This document shows, in pieces, positions 11,201 through 22,416 of a stretch of 64,000 bases of DNA (position 1 is its first letter; every line of letters starts with the position of its first letter). The translations under genes were made by a program, and so were the position numbers. The DNA is from Posidonia oceanica (taxonomy: Eukaryota; Streptophyta; Magnoliopsida; Alismatales; Posidoniaceae). Below the pieces are notes generated by a model, which worked only from the letters and a program-made list of their open reading frames with translations, did not search any database and was not told where the DNA came from. The stretch is from contig JAZBRS010000035.1 of assembly GCA_037176725.1 (NCBI GenBank), positions 46,448,001 through 46,512,000 of the forward strand. The letters run 5' to 3'.

Positions 11201-12783
11201 TCAGAGGGTCTATCTCGAACCTGAGAGGCAAGGGCGCGCCAGCGGCCGACGTACTCCCCGAATGGCTCGCCAGAGTTCTGCTTGATGGCGATCAAGTCCG
11301 CCCTTTTGGGGACAAGATCGAGGTTGAAGGAGTACTGTTCCAGGAACGCCTGACTGAGGTCGTTCCAAGTCTTGATGGCTGACATATCGAGTGATGTGAA
11401 CCACTTGAGCGCCGGCCCGGTCAAACTCTTCTGGAACAAGCGGATCAGCAACCTCTCGTCAGCCTGAAGCTGAGCGAGATCACCGCAATACGCCTTCAGG
11501 TGTGCTACAGGGCAGCCCCTACCATTATACTTCTCGAAGTCCGGGATTTTGAACTTCGGAGGGAGTACCGCCTCTGGAAAGCAGCAGAGGTCTCGGAATT
11601 GGTAGGTCTGGTGCTCAGTACCCTGCACTAGTCGTAGTGCTTTCTCCAAGACGTCCATCTGGTTATTGATGGGGTCTGGGATTGCTGCTGTAGGAGAGGG
11701 ATCAGCAGGGGTAGTGAGCACATACGCCGAATGGGTCGCACCTAAGTGCTCCTCCGGATCTACCATAGCGTCGCCTGGTGGAGCAACGGGATGGCCGGCG
11801 TATCCGTGCTGGGGGATAGTGTATGCAGGAGTGTATGCAGGATGCTGGACTTGAGGGAGGGGAGAAGAATAAATGCCATGCTGTGATGGGACAGGGGGAG
11901 GATGACGGAGCACCAGTTGCTGTACAGGCGGGGTGCCAGACAGTGAGCCAGTGAGGTACTGGGCTCCAGTCGGTCCAAAGGGTTGACCACCAGAAGGAAG
12001 TGGAGCATGCTGTGCTAAGTGTTGTGCAGGAGGCGGTAAACGAGCCCCCATCGTCGGAACCGTGAGCAGTTGCGACGATGGTCGAGGCGGAGGTGTAGAG
12101 GTCGATGCAAGGAATGCAGGAACTGGCCTCGGAGGAACCTCAGGAACGACAGAGATAGAAGGGGGACGAACTGATAGAGCCATGCCCTGCAGTCCTTGGG
12201 CAAGCTCCATCAGGTGCTGGTACTGCGCCTCGGGCGTCTCGCCAGTGGGGACGCTGAAGTGCAGTGCCGGCGGAGGCTGAGAAGCAAAAGGCACGGACAC
12301 TGGTGGTCCGGGAAGGAGGGGATCTACAGAAAAAGTCACAGCAACGGTGGAAGGGATGTCGAAAGCGACGTATCCCTGGGACGGAGGGGGCAGTGGCGTC
12401 TCCGGAGTGCGAGTAACGGCCGTCAAGATAGACTCAGCGACCGGATCCAGAGGAAGGGAGGCTTGCCACTGTCCCGGGGTGTACTGAGAACCTAGAGACG
12501 TCAGAGGAGGAAACCCTGGCGTCGGAGGGGGAACAAGAGGGACAGAGGGAGCAACCAGAGGGGCTGGAACGGAAACACCCTCCGTGACAGGAGTAAAAGA
12601 AGGTTCACTAACGTACTGGGCCATTGCTGACCTAGAGCGTGTGAGAACAGGGCTGCGACGGGTATTCAAGCGATGCTTCCTAAGAGGAGCTATCGTCGCA
12701 AGTGCGGATAGCTCGGAAGGGGAATGGTCGCGAACTAAGTCGCAAAAGGGCGTCAACGAGGGTCGGTACTCAAGCTCTGGCAA
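8113..12783 (-). CDS. E1 gag, aspartic protease and G-patch polyprotein
   Basis: A 1556-residue ORF. Residues 1-370 are proline-rich. Residues about 395-560 are the retrotransposon gag (capsid) domain (FPEAVLPPKFKIPDFEKYNG... LKWFTSLD... LSQAFLEQYSF). A zinc-knuckle variant C-x2-H-x4-H-x4-C lies near 724-737 (FCNFHRSVGHSTDNC). The aspartic protease spans about 1100-1205, with active-site VDNGSG near 1123 and LLLGRPWL near 1193. Straight after it, near 1285-1328, is a G-patch (GYTKG... LGRHGQGIAEPI... GLGY). The last 150 residues are low complexity and the end is out of frame with pol. Gag forms the particle and the protease matures the polyprotein. The ORF has no internal stop and is the best-preserved part of E1. 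Confidence 0.9.
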   Translation of the reverse strand: MPELEYRPSLTPFCDLVRDHSPSELSALATIAPLRKHRLNTRRSPVLTRSRSAMAQYVSEPSFTPVTEGVSVPAPLVAPSVPLVPPPTPGFPPLTSLGSQYTPGQWQASLPLDPVAESILTAVTRTPETPLPPPSQGYVAFDIPSTVAVTFSVDPLLPGPPVSVPFASQPPPALHFSVPTGETPEAQYQHLMELAQGLQGMALSVRPPSISVVPEVPPRPVPAFLASTSTPPPRPSSQLLTVPTMGARLPPPAQHLAQHAPLPSGGQPFGPTGAQYLTGSLSGTPPVQQLVLRHPPPVPSQHGIYSSPLPQVQHPAYTPAYTIPQHGYAGHPVAPPGDAMVDPEEHLGATHSAYVLTTPADPSPTAAIPDPINNQMDVLEKALRLVQGTEHQTYQFRDLCCFPEAVLPPKFKIPDFEKYNGRGCPVAHLKAYCGDLAQLQADERLLIRLFQKSLTGPALKWFTSLDMSAIKTWNDLSQAFLEQYSFNLDLVPKRADLIAIKQNSGEPFGEYVGRWRALASQVRDRPSDEESIEIVIKGAQPSLGALLSIQPVTTFAALIRAGARVESSLRSGNFPALSAFAKQAVISSNSANSSISNNNNSGNNNNRPKRKDSPKTAVAFVDSPAVPVRLPSRPAPAQVVYAPAPRNPHTPHITTTARPVYPAAPVQQGPYPRQRRPPAEKRNFTPLVEPLTVILPKVASLLKFPEVRPPPSPLPHWFRPDLFCNFHRSVGHSTDNCFSLRNAIQDLIESRTIVIDTHEASTQARTHASASPAVPPHSGIVRQPLPEHSYPGRAGTSGVHSVFPSGPATSVVDPSDLISNISEPFPVSLYLAAVAGSESGIHLIRPRARPERPRASPTMLPQAQSPVHLLARAQPSSPIHLLGRPQPHLLGRPQPAPAFPPQQPYPLDRPQYPVGPPVTPPVLAAHAPVVINLTLDTHRVPYSYATEMCAEVTRSGRVYRPPAPATRPTHPRPVIPPPSGQPLANPAPDQPVVSQAPSRPVVTQLPATTPVEPARITPPAARRDQPRADLTSQLKKVKADISIWDLIHTSAEHREAFLRVFQAARVSQSIEPSALESMVGLIAEPQVISFTSDELPPAGINHNQPLFVTVQFKNFRIPLILVDNGSGLNVCPLRTATKLGFKAEDITPAVKGMTAFDNTHHDALGILIIPLAIGPVVFDVEFYVVDLKPNFNLLLGRPWLHKHQVLPSTLHRMIKYRRGDDVIVVMAENFEKERIEAVSPVSSPSIPFDPETSEALYRVNRCEPVNFVPDLERVNSLAVHSNPFRMVENVCYRWGYTKGTPLGRHGQGIAEPIIAVERRKSEGLGYEPKLDEDHYFQLRDRAPAIPRDLTNFTSAGILGSTDYQAAAPTEDWVCVEDYYSDEEQSDATEAVPISSAETVVRAEAPQSVYLALPLAETAGSSAGPVANASSHPFPATSVPQQQSAAVQESEILLLAEPSMLPAVTATSVPLPPSLEGQSINSVGSVAQPAPSASSSGMQLAQSASHSPDDLQQLSWQDPMASEAALSQLRPDTKGQLSTTLSGPLALQRAPLLTLQQ

Positions 12784-13936
12784 AGGGAACTCGCTTACCG
12801 ATCACGCTGACACAACAGAAGGAAATTAGGGTTAGAAACTAGAGGATGAATGCAAATGAGTTAGTTAAGTGGCGTGAATGATATGCATGCTTTCTAGTAT
12901 GCCCCCCTTACCTAACTAGTGTTTCCTAGCAAGGCTGTCTACTCCGGGTATCCCTGGATGTACGGGTCACCGACTCAGGTCAGAAAAAGTAGGTCCCCTG
13001 TCTAACTCCCAGCCCAAAGCTCAGGTAATGACAGGGTGGTGCGTTAGTGGCCTCTACCCCGCCAAAGCGTGGGTGGTACCCTCTACTAACATCGACACGA
13101 CCCCCGGACAAGGAGGGGACGGACCGACCAACTTATGCCACGCCCAAAGCAGTGGAACAAGAGGCCGGAATCGTCCTTCGCAGACTAGTAGGTGGACTCA
13201 GAGGAGGAGAATGCATGCCCTATATGATGCTTATGCAAATGATTAAAATTTTTTTATCTTGCGTGTTTTATTAACCATAGGGAGTGAAGGATTGTTTGTA
13301 GTCTCTAGTTGCCCCTAGAAGTTCTTTTTACTTGCATTTTTTAGTTATCCATGGGGGAAGCAGACAGGTCTCTACTATCCTAAGCATGGCATGTGCAAAA
13401 AGGGAAGAAAATCAGTCAAAATGGCAAGCAACCATCATACAACACAACAAAAGGCATGTTCATGGCATGTGCGAATGTTTGTGAATATGATGGTGGAAAA
13501 GAAGCATTCATCAAGTCAAAAGGCATGTAAGCATAGTATGTGCGTGTGTAGTGGCATAGCAAGGGTGTAAAAGAAGCATTCAACATCCAAAAAGCATGTA
13601 TTTTAGCCAAACAAAGTATGTAGACATGCAATGTGCGAGAATTAAAGCAGTAATAAGCAAGTAAGGTAAAGCAGAGTAGAAGTAAGCAGACTGTAAAAGA
13701 AATAGGAGCATAAGCAAGACAATAAGTAAATAAACAAGCAAATGAGCGAAGCCAGGTAAAAGAAAGCGCAAACCGAGGCGAAAGAGGTGCAAAACCCAAG
13801 CAAAGTAGCCGCGAAGCGACTTGCTAGGAGCTTGCACAGAAAAGCGAGCAAAACAGGCGAAGAAGGCACACAAGGCAGGCAAAACCGCAAAACAAACGAG
13901 CGAAAAGCCGGGAACGAAAGCCGGAGTCTAGTCTAA
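12784..13936 (-). other. E1 5' leader between primer-binding site and gag
   Basis: About 1.15 kb of untranslated leader on the minus strand. It is rich in GCA/AAGC words between 13400 and 13920. I see no motif beyond the adjoining primer-binding site; open stretches here lack any family resemblance. Confidence 0.65.
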
Positions 13937-13954
13937 TCCCCAGCAGAGTCGCCA
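13937..13954 (-). promoter_or_regulatory. Primer-binding site of E1
   Basis: On the minus strand TGGCGACTCTGCTGGGGA begins one base after the LTR end CTACA. It has the TGG start and form of a tRNA 3'-end complement. tRNA-Arg is the primer described for Ogre/Tat elements, and this sequence resembles that site; the exact tRNA was not checked. This is the only primer-binding site next to an LTR end in the window. Confidence 0.85.
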
Positions 13955-13955
13955 C

Positions 13956-16900
13956 TGTAGCGATCCCGATCGGAACCAGGCTCGCTATTTAGCGGCGATT
14001 GAGATCCGAGGAAGAGGCTCAACTCGAAAAATACTTGGAATCGAGGAGAAAAAGGAAAGATAAGACAAATCAGAGTCGCCACCACGTCTATTAACGGAAG
14101 ACGAGGAAAACCGGGGTAATGCGTGAATTAACGCGCAAAACCGAGCAATAAATGCAAAACAAAGCAATGCAAAGGGAAACAAATGCAAACAAATGCAAAT
14201 GAGATGACTCTAGCCTAGGATAAGGACGGTACGGTCATTGCGGGCCAAAAGACAGGGTAAGGACTCCTGTTACGTGCGGGGAAGGTATTAGGCACCCCCG
14301 ACACGCCCGAAAATCGGTCTTTCTAGGCTTACGCTCGCATACGCAGAAAGATGCAGGATTGAATGCCTATGTGCCTATGAATGCCTAAATGAATGCTCAA
14401 GGAGTGCTCTAAGTGGGAAGAAACAATGCAAGGAAGTAAACGTGCTCTCTAAGTGCTCAGCTGCGCTGTCTGTGTTCCGAACCAGGTGTAACCTAGCTCG
14501 TGAGAACTCCAGGCAGTAAGCATCACAGCCCTATATGCAAATGCAAGCGAGAAAACAAAACAGCGAGAAAGTCATGCAATGTGATCGACATGCAAGGGAA
14601 AACGGCGTAAACACGCAAAACGAGGCGAGAAACGAGCAACGCACGCAAAATGATGCAAAAGAACAAAAACGGTGCGCAAAACAAGCGAGAAAGCGAGGCG
14701 ACACACAAAACGAGACAAGAAAACAGGAAACCACGCGAAACAAGACGAGAAAACAGAAAGGTACGCAAAACGGGGCGAAAGAATAAAGCCGGCACGCAAA
14801 ACGAACGAGAAGGCAAGACAGTGCGCAAAACGAGACAAGAAAACAGATGGGCACGCGAAACGATGCCAAAACAGCGAAGCAAAAACCTCGGAAAAAGCCA
14901 TGCAAATGCAGGAGTGCAGAAAGAGATTAAAAGGGGTCAAAGGGGGAGGCAAGACAACGTGTGTATAAGAACAAACGCTGTTTAAGACCACTCAGAGTAG
15001 GTGTGAAGACCTACTGAGGAGAGAAGGGGCAAATGGAGGGATTACCACCTTTTTGCGGCTGTTTCCCACTACACCATTCCACGATGTGTCTCGCATGCTG
15101 CCCAAAGCTCGCGATGCGATCGGATCGTGGAAAGAGGGGAAGAAAGTCACATTAAGTGGTAAATCCAGGGAAAACACAACGCAAAACACACAGGAATACG
15201 CGAAACGGAGATTGGGAGGTACAGGCAGAAAGGGGAAGTCCTATTCTACGTGCTCAAAGAGACAGAAAGCAAAAACGAGGAAAACTGTGCAAATGCCATG
15301 CAAATGAATGCAATGCAGGGGTTCAGGAGGACATACCAGGAAATCCGGGAGCCTGATCTGAAATCTGTCTGGTCTATGCTGAAGAGCGCTTCGCTGCGGT
15401 CGCCTGGGCAGCTCACTTGAGGAGATCCAACGGCCGGATTGGAAGATATCGCAGCTCCAAGGCAGAAGGGCCAGAACAGGGGAGAAGAACAGATCTAGGT
15501 GTTCAGGAGGTCCTAGGGATGTGCAAAAGGGTCCTCCCAAGTGAAAGGGAGCTAAGGGTGCTAAGTGTGTGCAAGAAGATGCTAAAATGCAAGACTAAAT
15601 GGATGCAGAATGCATGCAAAAGCAAAAAAGTAAAGAAAAGAAGCTGGAAAAAAAACTAGGGTTTCAGAAAGCATTTTGAAAAAGAAGAGGGACTAAAAAT
15701 GCAAATTTCCCAGAAAACAGGGCTCCACAGGAGAGGATTTTGAAAACAGGGGAAGACAAGGGTCTATTTGGCAAAAACTAGGCTCAGAAAGGTGTTCTGA
15801 AAAGAAGGTATGCTTTGAAAGAGATTTTGAAACCAAAAGGGGTCAGAGTGCAATTTTGAAAAAATCTAGGGTCTAAGATGCAAATTTTCCAGAAAACAAG
15901 GTCCTGGGGAGTCTGGGGGTACTAGTGGAAGGTCTGTATGAAATTTGGTAGGCATAGGGGCTAAAATGCAACCTAGGGGCAAAATGGTCTTTTCACATGA
16001 TTTTTAAAACATGCAGGGACCTAAGTGTGGTTTTGAAAACATGCAGGGGTTGAAAATGCAATTTAGTATGGAAAATATGCTCTGAAAATTAAATGACAGG
16101 ACCACAGTGCAATTTCTGGAAAATACAGGGTTAAAAATGCAATTCAGTAAGTTAAAATGCATACAGCACAGTTACTGTCCATTTAAAATGGACCTAACTG
16201 TAAATATGATAAAGCAGAGGGGCTAATATGCAATGCATCAACCAAAAATAAAAATCAGAACCTAAGTTTCTACAGTGCATGGGACTTAAATGCAAAAATA
16301 AAAACATGCAAGGGGCCAGGATGCAATGCAGTATGGTAAATATGAGTAAATAAATGAACTGATTAAATGCAGGACCTAAGTGCAAAAACTGAGAACAGGA
16401 GGACTAAACTACAAAATATTAAAGCAGCACAGCACAGTAAAAGGATCTACTTGCAAATATTGAAAACTATAAACAGATCGTGCAATTTAGCAAAGTATTT
16501 AATTAAAGCTAAGCAGAATAAATGAAATAAGGACTGGAATGTAAAAATGAAAAAACTTAAGACAGATATGCAATATTTACCCTAAAACTATATAAACTGA
16601 AAAATAAAGATACAGTGCTGATCGTCGACGGCGACGAGCACTGTAGCACGAAGCTTCCAGCGCTCATGCCGTCGACAGGGGGGGCTGAGGATGCGCAGTC
16701 GGACGGAGGAGGTGCTCCCGGAGTTGGCGGAGACAGGGCGGCAATCGGTGGAGGACGACGCTGTCTGGAACGTGCCGGAGCGTTCGCCGGAGCTCTACAG
16801 AAGGTCTGAAGCTCGGTCCGGCCGTTCGACGCAGCGAAGCTGCGCTCTGAAGACCGGAGGAGACTCCTGACATCCGTGCGGAGCTCCGGGGATCACCGGG

Positions 16901-18334
16901 ATGGCGTTCCGCTGGCTGGAGTGCCGCGAAGACCGGAGGACGTTGCCGGAGAAGATGACCGGACCGGCGAGCGGGAACGGAGCAGGAGTGCCGGAAAAGC
17001 TAGTCTAAAGGGCGGGGAAGCGAGAGGAAAAGAAAAGGAAGCTAAAGGAAGCAAAATTTACCTCTTTCCGCGTCTGAGTTGTTCCCCCGACGTCAGTGGT
17101 TCCAGAGCCGGTCGGCGGAGATCGTTCGGTCACAGCGGGCGTCGTCCGTCGCTCGCGAAGGTTGGAGCGGCTTCTGAATGTTCCTCCGGTGCTTCCCAGA
17201 TGGTCAGACGGAAGCTTCGCAGCTCGGGTGGTGGTTCGACTGATTTGGGTTCACAGGTTGCTGCCGGAGGTCGGGGAAGGGTGTTGCTGCTCGTCGGCTT
17301 GGATGGAGCGCTCTGGGAGATTGCTGGAGGTGCGGGGAGTGGTTTTGGGTGGTTGAATTGTTTTTTGGGAGGCTGTAGGTGGAGATTGGAAGTCGGCTGG
17401 TTTTCTGATCAGTGGGTGGCGTAAGTGTTTGTGGTGGAGTTTGGAAGCAGTGGTGAGCGGTTGGGTTCGAGGCCGGGGGCTTTAGAAAGGTGGAGGCCTG
17501 GTGAGTGGCTGGGGGAAGTTTGGGGGGAAGTCGCGGGCTGGAGTGATGGGAATTGTGAGAGAATGGAGCTGGGTTGCAGGTCTGGTGATCAGGGTGTCTC
17601 CGGGTGGTTTTAGGTGGTTTCAGTGGGTGGAATGGCCGGAGAATGAGGCTGGGAAATGGCTGAGTTTTGGGTGAACTTGGGGGAGCAATAGGGAGAAGTG
17701 TGATGACAGGAGGTGAGTCTGGTTTACTGGAAAAGGGAGAGGAGGTTTTGCTGAAGGTTTCGGCAGAGAAAGGGAAAGGAATTGGATGGAGGAGGCTGGG
17801 GGATTGGAGTCTCTCTCCGGGATGCAGAGGTGACTCCCAAACCACTCTCTCTGGCCACTCTCTCTTCTGGAAGTGGAGGAGACAGAGAAGAAAAGGGATG
17901 AGTTGCAGGTGGAAGAATTGCGAAGGAAATGGCCCTCTGGAATTGGATTCAACTCTGGGTTCCTCTCTGGTCTGGCACTCACTCTCGGATGGCCAAGAAA
18001 GAAGGTGTCCGAAGGAGGTATCAAGCAAGGCTTTTATCAGAAGCCGGAAGCTGCTGGGCGCGAGCTGTGGAATTCGAATTCCACCGGCGCCGTTCACTAC
18101 AGCTGAGGGAGACGAGCGGCGATCTGACAGGCAGTAATTGCCTCACCGGAAGAGCCGCTGAGAGGCGAGAGAGAAGGAGCGACCTGTTGCTCGATTTGAT
18201 GGAGAGGGAGAGCTTGAATTTTAAAAAAAAGAGGGAGTCCTGTTAGCTTCGCGGGAGGAGACGATGGAAGCTGAGGAAGAAGAAGGAAGAAGAAGGAGGA
18301 AGGAGGCAGGCCGGGCTGCGCTGCGGGCCGAGAG

Positions 18335-18367
<33 letters not shown>

Positions 18368-19962
18368 AAGGGAAAAGAGAAATGGGCTGACGGGCCTGGC
18401 AGGGAAAGAAAGAAAGAAAGAAGAGAGAAAAGGAAGAAGGAAAGAAAGGGAAAGGAAGAGAAATAAAATAGGAAAAAAGTAAATTAAAAATAAGTAAAAT
18501 ATTAGGGTGCTTGAACTGTGAATTAGGATCTTGATCAGATTTTTTAATGACTTCTTTTGGTTAATTAGTGTGGTTTGGATGGGTTTTGGGCTTGATTAGG
18601 GTTTTAGGGTTTTAGTTTTGCTTTTAATTAGTTTTCACTTGTTTAAATGTTTGTTAATCCCTTTTTAAATTATTTTAAAAATTTTATTTCTTTTGTTGGA
18701 CACTTAGGGTATTGATTAGGGTTTTTTAGGATTTATTTCGTATTAATTTAGGGTTGGTTTTAGATTTTAAAGTTGTAGTCTTCTTAGGGTTTTTCTTTCT
18801 TAAGTCTTTTAAGTTAGGTCTTGATTTTTTATTTATGGATTTTTCTTGAAGTTTTTAGTTGGATTCTTCTGGTTTGATAGGGTGTTTTTAAGCTTTTCAG
18901 ATGTGTTTTCTTTTTTTTTTTTTTAATTAAGTTTTTACTTGCTTTTTCTTACGTTTATTAGGTTAAGTCTTTTGCCTTTCTTAATTACTTGTTCTAGTAT
19001 TTGATTTTTTAATTCTTCTTTTTGGGTTTGTTTTTTAATTCCTCTGATGGGTTTTTACCTTTGGTGGGTTCTGATTTTATTTTAGCTTTTTCTTTGATTT
19101 TTCAGTGTTTTCTTTCGATTTGTTTTGCATTTTTTAGTTTGCATGCTTGGTTTTCTTTTTAGCTTGCTTAAGTTAAGTTTAAGTTGTTAATTGCTTATTT
19201 AACATTTTTTAATTGTTTTTCTTAATGTACTGATTTGTTTGTTTTATGTTTTGAGATTTTACAGATTTTTATGGGTTTTTGGTGGATTTTTGCAAAAGGG
19301 AGAAAAGGAGAAGAGAAGGAGGGAAGAAATGGAATAAAAAGGGGAAAAGATAGGTTGGGGGAAAATGATTTTTTAAAAATTCAGAAAGAGTGTTAAAAAT
19401 AAAGTAAAAATCAGGATAAAATAGAGGAGGGATAGAAGCACAGAGGGGGCCCACAGCCAGACCCAAAAAAGGATGAGAAGGGGGGGAAAAAGGGAGATGA
19501 TAATCAGGAGAGAGAGAGGAGAGAGAAAATGATAATCCCGGAGAGAGAAAAGGATAATTTGGGTGAAAGAGGGTCTTAATGGTCTTGGAATGGGGTGAAA
19601 ATTGGTGGGTGGGTAGTCTAGGGTTTGAAGTCTTGGGTCTGAAATTTTGGTTTGATTTTAAGGAGGTTTTGGAGGGGTTTCAAGGTGTAGAAAAAGGATA
19701 GTTTCACCTAAGTTTTCTAGGATTTTTGGGAATGGGTCAGCTTTGGAAAATCCTAGGTTTTTGGGTAGGTTTGTTGAGTGGATAGTGGTGGGTTTTCCTA
19801 TGAATTTTGGTTAGGTTCTGAGGTTGGGAAGGGGGGTAAAGGTTTAGGCCAAGACAAGCTGTTTTTGAAGGGTAGAGAGGAGGACTAGGGTTAGGGTTGG
19901 GGTTTGATCCAGCAATCAAGAGGGCTCCAAGGGTCTAGGCCTGCCAAGATGGGGTGTCAACA
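13956..19962 (-). repeat. E1 5' LTR, 6007 bp
   Basis: On the minus strand it starts TGTTGACACCCC at 19962 and ends GCTACA at 13956, next to the primer-binding site. It holds the conserved module GGGGTGCCTAAYACC near 14285-14300, the GAACC...GGTTCGG module near 14475-14520, and a PBS-like word at 14071-14081. The 16620-18180 part is GC-rich and on the minus strand has a leader-like pyrimidine bias with a donor-like AGAG|GTAAAT near 17060. The rest is T-rich on the plus strand. Only one copy of each 3' module is present, so this is a single long LTR and not two nested ones. Six kilobases is at the upper end for plant LTRs. Confidence 0.88.
18335..18365. repeat. Poly(A) run of 31 bases inside the E1 LTR
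   Basis: An uninterrupted A run on the plus strand (T on the element's sense strand), followed by a GAAAG-rich stretch to 18480. It is a simple-sequence tract. Confidence 0.9.
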
Positions 19963-20150
19963 ACTGCTCAGCGATAGGTCTGTTAACCTATCACTCCCAG
20001 GCTGGCAACCCTAACTGCTCAGCGATAAGTCTGTTAACTTATCACTCCCAGGTTGGCAACCCTAACGGCTCGGCGACAGGTCTATTAACCTATCACCCCC
20101 GGGCTGATATCCCTAACTATTCAGCGATAGGTCCGTCAACCTATCACTCT
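19963..20150 (+). repeat. Four tandem hairpin units at the E1/E2 junction
   Basis: Units of about 47 bp of the form CTGCTCAGCGATAGGT...ACCTATCAC...GGCTGGCAACCCTAA. The stems alternate GATAGGT/ACCTATC and GATAAGT/ACTTATC around CTGTTA. E1 has inserted inside the first unit. Confidence 0.8.
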
Positions 20151-21582
20151 GCACATTCTTCTGCACATTCATGCCATCCTGCACATATCTATCATCATGC
20201 ATATCATCTTCTACACATACATGTCATTTCTTGCATCCTATAAAAGACAAAAGCACCAAAAAAATCAAGAAAATCAAAAAACGCAAAAATATTTTCTCGC
20301 CTTACTGCTGGTTTTCCCTTTTTATGTCTTCTTAAGCACAAAAACCATAAAAATACAAAACCAATGCAAAAACCCAAAAACATGCTTGTCCCTTTCCCTT
20401 CTAAAAAAGACAAACCCATAAACATTTGTATAATCAGAAACCCAACTTCGGACAGCGCCTGAAGGATGTCAAGCAATGACAATCTCAGGCAGGTCTCACC
20501 CGAGCAGCGCCATCTCTTGCATGTGGCTACAAAGTGAGACTGAGAGCAGAATAGAGCATCTTGCTGAGTTTTAGAACTCTCAAAGCGAGATCCACCTTAT
20601 CAAGAGAGTCCACTGACATGGAAAGGACTAAAGCAGAGTAGAGCATAGCCAGAGGCTGCAAGCACACATTGCAGAGGCTGAAGCTGTACGCCAATCAGCC
20701 AAACTCTTAACGCCTCGTCTAGGACCACTACCCCAAGATGGTGAAGTCATGCATGTCCAAAAGAATAGAGATCATGTGAGTAGAAAAATATGATAACATG
20801 ATATGCATGCTGAGCATAAAAGAAATATGAAGAAAGAAGTTGAAGAAAGAATGCGCTTATGAGAGGAGTGATTTGGACGAGCGTCAAAGCCCCCTCAGCT
20901 TTCAACTCCAAGCGCCACACTGGCAAATGCACGGGATAGCTTAATCGAGAGGACCTGGCCCCACCCTCTGAGCATAGTAGCACGCTCCAATTCCCTGTGC
21001 AGACAACTTTACTTCCAGGCTAGATGCAACTCCAGTCACTCAAGAGGGGAAAAGAAAGATCTTTCTGTGAGCGTTAAAAGCGGTAGTCGGTCCCCGAGGA
21101 ATTAAGACGGAGGCTGTGAAGCTGCAACCAACGCTTCTACTACCCACATACAGTCGAAGGCTATTCTCTGCAAAGCTAAGGCCTCATCCCAAGCCAAGAG
21201 TGAGAATGAGAGCCACCGACCACAACTCGGCATGGCATTGCACGAGGATCGAGACCCCTTGAGTTGGAAAGTGTAGAAGCACCCTCTTGGTAGCTGCTTT
21301 TGAGTCCAAAGCCACCAAAAAATGCATGCTGTGATAACTTATGTTCTCTTCACCCTATTTTCGAAAACTAGAGCTAAGGATGAGCACCTTTTGACAGACC
21401 TCGCTCAGAGGCTCCGCGCTTTTCAAATTTTACCGCCCACCGTGTTGGGTAGGTCCTTGATGACCGGCATGTCCCTCGTTTGTCACCTCGTGACACCACG
21501 AAGCATGCCCGTGCTGAGACCATTGCACACCCACCACAGGGGTTTCCTGTCTTCTCTTGCATTCCTCATTTCTTGCATTCAG
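20151..21582 (+). other. E2 3' noncoding DNA without recognised features
   Basis: Mostly unique-looking sequence within the 3' noncoding part of E2, with A-rich stretches at 20250-20420. No coding family, repeat array or RNA gene is recognised. Confidence 0.5.
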
Positions 21583-22360
21583 GCTGGCACCCCTAACTGC
21601 TCGGCGATAGGTCCGTCAACCTATCATCCATTCACCCATTCATCCATCTTTTGCATTTTAGTGCCAGGGGTGCTTCGGCTGTCCCCTGGTATCATCCTGA
21701 TACCAAGGGCATCTTTTTTGCTACCCTATGGTATCATCCCCCTCTTCATTGGGTTGGCAGCCCTAAACTGCTCAGCGATGGGTCCGTCAACCTATCACCT
21801 TGCATTCATTATTCCATCGCATCCCCCACCGACATTGGACCTCGCATGGTGAGCCCTTGCATCCATTCCACTGCATTCGGGTTGGTACCCATAACTACTC
21901 GGCTGACAAACCCATTAGTGTTGTCCCCACCTTGCATTTTGATGCCATGGGCACTTCGGCTATCCCTTGGTATCGTTCACCGATACCAGGGGCATCTTTT
22001 TTACTGCCCCATGATATCCCATTTCCATCTGCATTGGGTTGACATCCCCAACTGTTGCAGGAGCGTCTCCGGACCTCTGCCGCACCTTCTGGTTCGGTAT
22101 CCTGCCCCCTTTCCACCCTCATTCGGGCTGATAGCCCTAACTATCCGGTGATGAGTTCGTTAACTCCTCATCAGGCTAATAGCCCTAACTATCCAGTGAT
22201 GAGTCCATTAACTCCTCATCGGGCTGATAGCCCTAACTATCCGGTGATGAGTCCGTCAACTCCTCATCGGGCTGATAGCCCTAACTATCCAGTGATGAGT
22301 TCGTCAACTCCTCATAGGGCTGATACCCCCTAACTATCCGGCGATAGGTCCGTTAACTTA
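21583..22360 (+). repeat. E2 tandem hairpin units, including a 45-bp array
   Basis: Further units of the CTGGCACCCCTAACTGCTCGGCGATAGGT type, then from about 22122 to 22330 a regular 45-bp array of four to five copies built on GGGCTGATAGCCC and GATGAG...CTCATC. Hairpins of the CCCCTGGTATC class lie at 21683-21709 and 21964-21991, each followed by GGGCATCTTTT. Confidence 0.85.
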
Positions 22361-22416
22361 TCACCCTTTTGTCGTAGTGTAGTAGCATTCTGTTGCATGG
22401 CATTAGCATTTCATCA

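Larger units (their letters stand above)
1..19962 (-). mobile_element. E1: Tat-lineage Ty3/gypsy retrotransposon, 3' LTR off the left edge
   Basis: A minus-strand LTR retrotransposon read from right to left: 5' LTR (13956-19962), primer-binding site, leader, gag-protease ORF, RT/RNase H, integrase, accessory 3' ORF and 3' noncoding repeats. The order gag-PR-RT-gRH-aRH-INT with a second RNase H places it in the Tat lineage. The LTR edges are TG...CA. To the right it abuts repeat units of E2, so it is nested in that element. The matching target duplication cannot be checked because the 3' LTR is outside the window. It is not autonomous as it stands: the pol frame has three stop codons and is offset from gag by one frameshift. 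Confidence 0.9.

Noticed and set aside
13416..13890. Coding region in the E1 leader
   Set aside because: Hydrophobic, Phe/Leu/Cys-rich frames arise from GCAAAG-type repeats and overlap one another; no domain.
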